Shown here piece by piece: positions 61,662-64,000 of a stretch of DNA of 64,000 nucleotides. The stretch comes from JAGVGT01 sp963807225 (GTDB taxonomy: Bacteria; Desulfobacterota; Desulfobulbia; Desulfobulbales; JAGXFP01). The position numbers and the translations under genes are program-made. Each line of letters opens with the position of its first letter. Position 1 is the stretch's first letter. The notes beneath the pieces were generated by a model. The model was not told the origin of the DNA and made no database searches. It saw nothing but the letters and a program-made list of their open reading frames with translations. Where the stretch lies: positions 186,001 to 250,000 of the forward strand of contig CAWEAD010000005.1 in NCBI GenBank assembly GCA_963807225.1. The letters run 5' to 3'.

Positions 61662-63599
61662 ATGACAGACAAGGACGACCTTTTCAAAGGCATTGACGAT
61701 GCCGCTGACAATCTTTTCAATCAGTACGTTGTAAAAAAACCCCCGTCTGCCACCCCACCCGAGCTGGATACAACACTCGCCGGTTCCCCACCGCCCCTCC
61801 CCCTTCCTTCAGAGCCCGAACCGGAAGCACCCTCTTTCGATATTGAACCGGATAGCGCCCCGATTTCCGCCTCAGGTGCTGTCGACGGGGAAGATAACGA
61901 AATTATGGCGCAGATGGAAGAAGTCCTACTTTCCATAGATTGGGAGGTCAGCCAGAAGAACCTGACCAAGGGCCGGGAGGTTCTGAAAAAACTTGTCAGC
62001 CACCATGGTTTGAATAGCGACTCCCCGGCCAGTCTGGTTGCCGGCCAGATGGATAAAGTTCTGACGTTAATGCTGAATAATCCTGAGACTGTCCCGGTTT
62101 CCGCCCCGAGTCAACTAAAAAAAGCCCTGGAAGCTATTCGTAGTGCCGTGGCCCAAGGCCCCACACCTGACGCCGCCATCCGTAAGCTCCTGTCCCAGAC
62201 CCTCTCCGAATTACACGCGGTGGAAACTTCTCATCCTGAAAGCAAAAGCGGACTGGAACTGAACCTTACCCTGGAGAGCGAGGCCCCCCTGTCTACCGCG
62301 CCAATCAGGCAAGAGACTCCGCCGGTTGCGCCCCAAAAACCATCAAAAGTACCCGTTTCCTCCGAATCGACCGAAGACTTCGGGATGGAACTAGGTTTAG
62401 AATCGGAAGTGGACCAAGACCAACAGGGCACCTCGGTCAAGACGGAAACCACCCAGGTTCTCAAAGCATACAACGAAGCCTTGTCGACTGCGATTAAAAG
62501 CATTTCACCCATGGAAAAACTTTTTGCCAATCGGGCCGGCATGGAGAAACTACATGCGGTGAACAAACATGTACGGGAAAAACTGGCCGGTCAAGTTCAG
62601 CTATTGTCCCAAACCTTTTCCGGCGGTTATACAAGATACACTGGATTAGGCACAGTGAACGGCTGGTTGGAGTCGCAACTCGACATCCTCAATCCCTGCG
62701 TCAAACGCCTGGCCAAAGTCGAAAATCTGTTCGCCAAGACCAAGGGATATGAAAAACTTCACGAACTGGTCAAAAAAATCAGGGTCTCGCTGGCCACCCA
62801 ACAGGAAGCCATCACTACAGCAGTCGGTGGAGCCCCTATAACACACCAATTCGACCTCACCGGAGAATACCCGGCTCTGCAACCCGTTCTTGATCGACAC
62901 CCTGAAGCACCTGCCGCGGCGGTATCGGCTGTTACCGATCCCCAAATTTTGTTGGAAAACTGCCTTGGACTGGCCCGGCAAATTGAAACAGGGGAAGTGG
63001 AAGCAGATCGTGAAGTTGGTCTGAAATTGAGGGAAATCCTGGAAAAAATCAAATCGGCTTTGTCCGGTTCCGCGATCTCTACACCCGGCGCTACCGCCGC
63101 CGCTCTTACTGCGGTCTCCAACGCTACCGGCCGCTTCAACAGCAAATGCCGCTGGGATTGGCTGCTGAAAACCTCATGGGGCAGCCAATTGGTCGGCCTG
63201 GCCCCCGAGCAGGTAGCCTTTGAAAGTCACACTGCATTCCCGATCAAGACTTTCCGCGACAAAACCTATTTCAGCCTCCAGAAACTGAAGACCTTCCCAT
63301 GGACCAATCTGCAAAGCCTGTTCAGCGGTGATCTGGCCGAGATCGACAAGACGACTCTAAATGAAATGGAGCTGGAAATCGTCAGACCTCCTGAAACTTT
63401 CCGCGGGTCGACCCAGAAAAAAGTCTATCCGGTGATCATGTATCATGCAGGCAAAGGGAAGGTATTCCTTATGGATGCACCAACCGAGGCCATATCCATT
63501 ACCGACGAAGGTTTGTGGGCACCCGGCAAGCAAGGCTCGGATATTGCCGGAACGTTGACGGTGTACGGCAGCATTATGCCGGTTATTGCCCTTGACTGA
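61662..63599 (+). CDS. Large cytoplasmic protein of the MglA operon, possible CheW-like C-terminus
   Basis: A 645-residue protein without signal peptide or membrane helices. Residues 25-75 are proline- and acid-rich. The middle has two similar blocks (SPMEKLFANRAGMEKLHAVN and RLAKVENLFAKTKGYEKLHE), which look like an internal duplication. The last 140 residues contain KCRWDWLLKTSWGSQLVGLA and end in LWAPGKQGSDIAGTLTVYGS plus IMPVIALD, resembling the end of a CheW fold. A scaffold or effector for the GTPase is plausible. The function is not known. Confidence 0.75.
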   Translation: MTDKDDLFKGIDDAADNLFNQYVVKKPPSATPPELDTTLAGSPPPLPLPSEPEPEAPSFDIEPDSAPISASGAVDGEDNEIMAQMEEVLLSIDWEVSQKNLTKGREVLKKLVSHHGLNSDSPASLVAGQMDKVLTLMLNNPETVPVSAPSQLKKALEAIRSAVAQGPTPDAAIRKLLSQTLSELHAVETSHPESKSGLELNLTLESEAPLSTAPIRQETPPVAPQKPSKVPVSSESTEDFGMELGLESEVDQDQQGTSVKTETTQVLKAYNEALSTAIKSISPMEKLFANRAGMEKLHAVNKHVREKLAGQVQLLSQTFSGGYTRYTGLGTVNGWLESQLDILNPCVKRLAKVENLFAKTKGYEKLHELVKKIRVSLATQQEAITTAVGGAPITHQFDLTGEYPALQPVLDRHPEAPAAAVSAVTDPQILLENCLGLARQIETGEVEADREVGLKLREILEKIKSALSGSAISTPGATAAALTAVSNATGRFNSKCRWDWLLKTSWGSQLVGLAPEQVAFESHTAFPIKTFRDKTYFSLQKLKTFPWTNLQSLFSGDLAEIDKTTLNEMELEIVRPPETFRGSTQKKVYPVIMYHAGKGKVFLMDAPTEAISITDEGLWAPGKQGSDIAGTLTVYGSIMPVIALD

Positions 63600-63686
63600 G
63601 TAGATCACTTCTACCCGGATATCCCTGGCTGTTCATGAATAAGTCCGGGGATTGCTCTTAAGCGACAAAAATCGAAACCAATCCCT

Positions 63687-64000
63687 ATGAGCCAGCAATC
63701 CCAACCCGATCTCAAAGCAAGACTCGCCGAAGCAGACCTCTATTTCCAACACGGGTTAAAAGAAAACGCCGAGGAAATCTATAAGGACATCCTGGCCCAG
63801 TTACCACCTGAGCATTCCGCCAGGGCCGCCATCGAAAAGAAAATCCAGGACGCCTCGCCCTCGGCACCACCATCGAAACCTACGGCCGGACCTATTGGTA
63901 TCGAGCCAATTCATCGTTTTGAGAACTGCCTTGGCCTGATTGAGGCCGGTTTCCATACCGATGCCATTGACGAACTCAAGGTACTCCTGGAAAAAGGCTT
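63687..64000 (+). CDS. Repeat-rich helical protein, 3'-truncated by the window
   Basis: At least 104 residues from ATG 63687. It begins with a TPR-like unit (LKARLAEADLYFQHGLKENA, then EEIYKDILAQLPPEHSA), followed by a proline/serine linker and a second helical unit (FENCLGLIEAGFHTDAIDEL). The FENCLGL stretch echoes LENCLGLARQIETGE of the preceding protein. The gene continues beyond the window and is the fourth of this operon. Confidence 0.75.
   Translation, partial: MSQQSQPDLKARLAEADLYFQHGLKENAEEIYKDILAQLPPEHSARAAIEKKIQDASPSAPPSKPTAGPIGIEPIHRFENCLGLIEAGFHTDAIDELKVLLEKG

Overview
The window reads as chromosomal DNA of a Gram-negative anaerobe, most likely a Desulfobacterota (delta-proteobacterial) bacterium. 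The evidence is an NrfD-family quinol oxidoreductase locus with a triheme c-type cytochrome and a Tat-exported ferredoxin, sigma-54 control, a two-subunit pyruvate carboxylase, lipopolysaccharide genes of the Kdo/8-amino-Kdo type, and an MglA/Roadblock polarity module. No rRNA, CRISPR array, intact transposase or prophage was seen. Three tRNAs (Pro, Val, Ser) and the 4.5S SRP RNA are present. The placement within Desulfobacterota is inference.

Layout. 1-600: 3' part of a PrmA-like methyltransferase. 0.8-11.1 kb: a respiratory and regulatory island on the minus strand with two paralogous NrfD membrane proteins, each followed by a paralogous MerR regulator with a cysteine-rich tail. Between them lie a triheme cytochrome c, a four-cluster ferredoxin, a HisKA_2-type histidine kinase, a stand-alone receiver, and a plus-strand sigma-54 activator. 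A near-perfect -24/-12 promoter precedes the first NrfD gene. 11.1-12.3 kb is empty. 12.3-20.0 kb: the translation operon thrS-infC-rpmI-rplT-pheS-pheT-ihfA-merR-tRNA-Pro. 20.2-25.1 kb: tRNA-Val, recR, ebfC, dnaX, ffs, tRNA-Ser, tadA and a thioredoxin-reductase-like gene. 25.3-30.4 kb (plus strand): a lipoprotein, endonuclease Q beside uracil-DNA glycosylase, a thioredoxin-fold protein, an unknown protein and a radical SAM enzyme. 30.9-34.4 kb: an outer-membrane porin and a periplasmic FG-GAP protein. 34.9-41.3 kb: a YcaO-TPR protein, trmN6, a DUF1015 protein, queD-queE and a second prmA-like gene. 41.3-46.4 kb: a CofD/YvcK-type fusion, mdh, kdsB and rsmJ. 46.6-50.3 kb: a large exported protein with a decayed 50-residue repeat tail, and a vapC remnant. 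50.4-53.1 kb: kdnA and kdnB. 53.2-58.2 kb: darP, a PPC-domain protein, a CBM48 protein, pycB and pycA. 58.4-60.2 kb: recD without recB or recC. 60.5-64.0 kb: Roadblock, MglA-type GTPase, a 645-residue protein with a possible CheW-like end, and the start of a repeat-rich protein.

Functional links. kdsB carries GDQP in place of GDEP, and with kdnA and kdnB it points to CMP-8-amino-Kdo for the lipopolysaccharide core. EndoQ and Ung form a repair pair for deaminated bases. The NrfD/FeS/cytochrome set suggests a menaquinone-linked electron-transfer module under several layers of control.

Sequence quality. Single-base indels break pheT, thrS, the porin, the FG-GAP protein, the repeat protein and vapC. 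pheT and thrS are normally essential, so at least some of these are probably assembly errors. Disrupted genes should not be called pseudogenes without checking reads.
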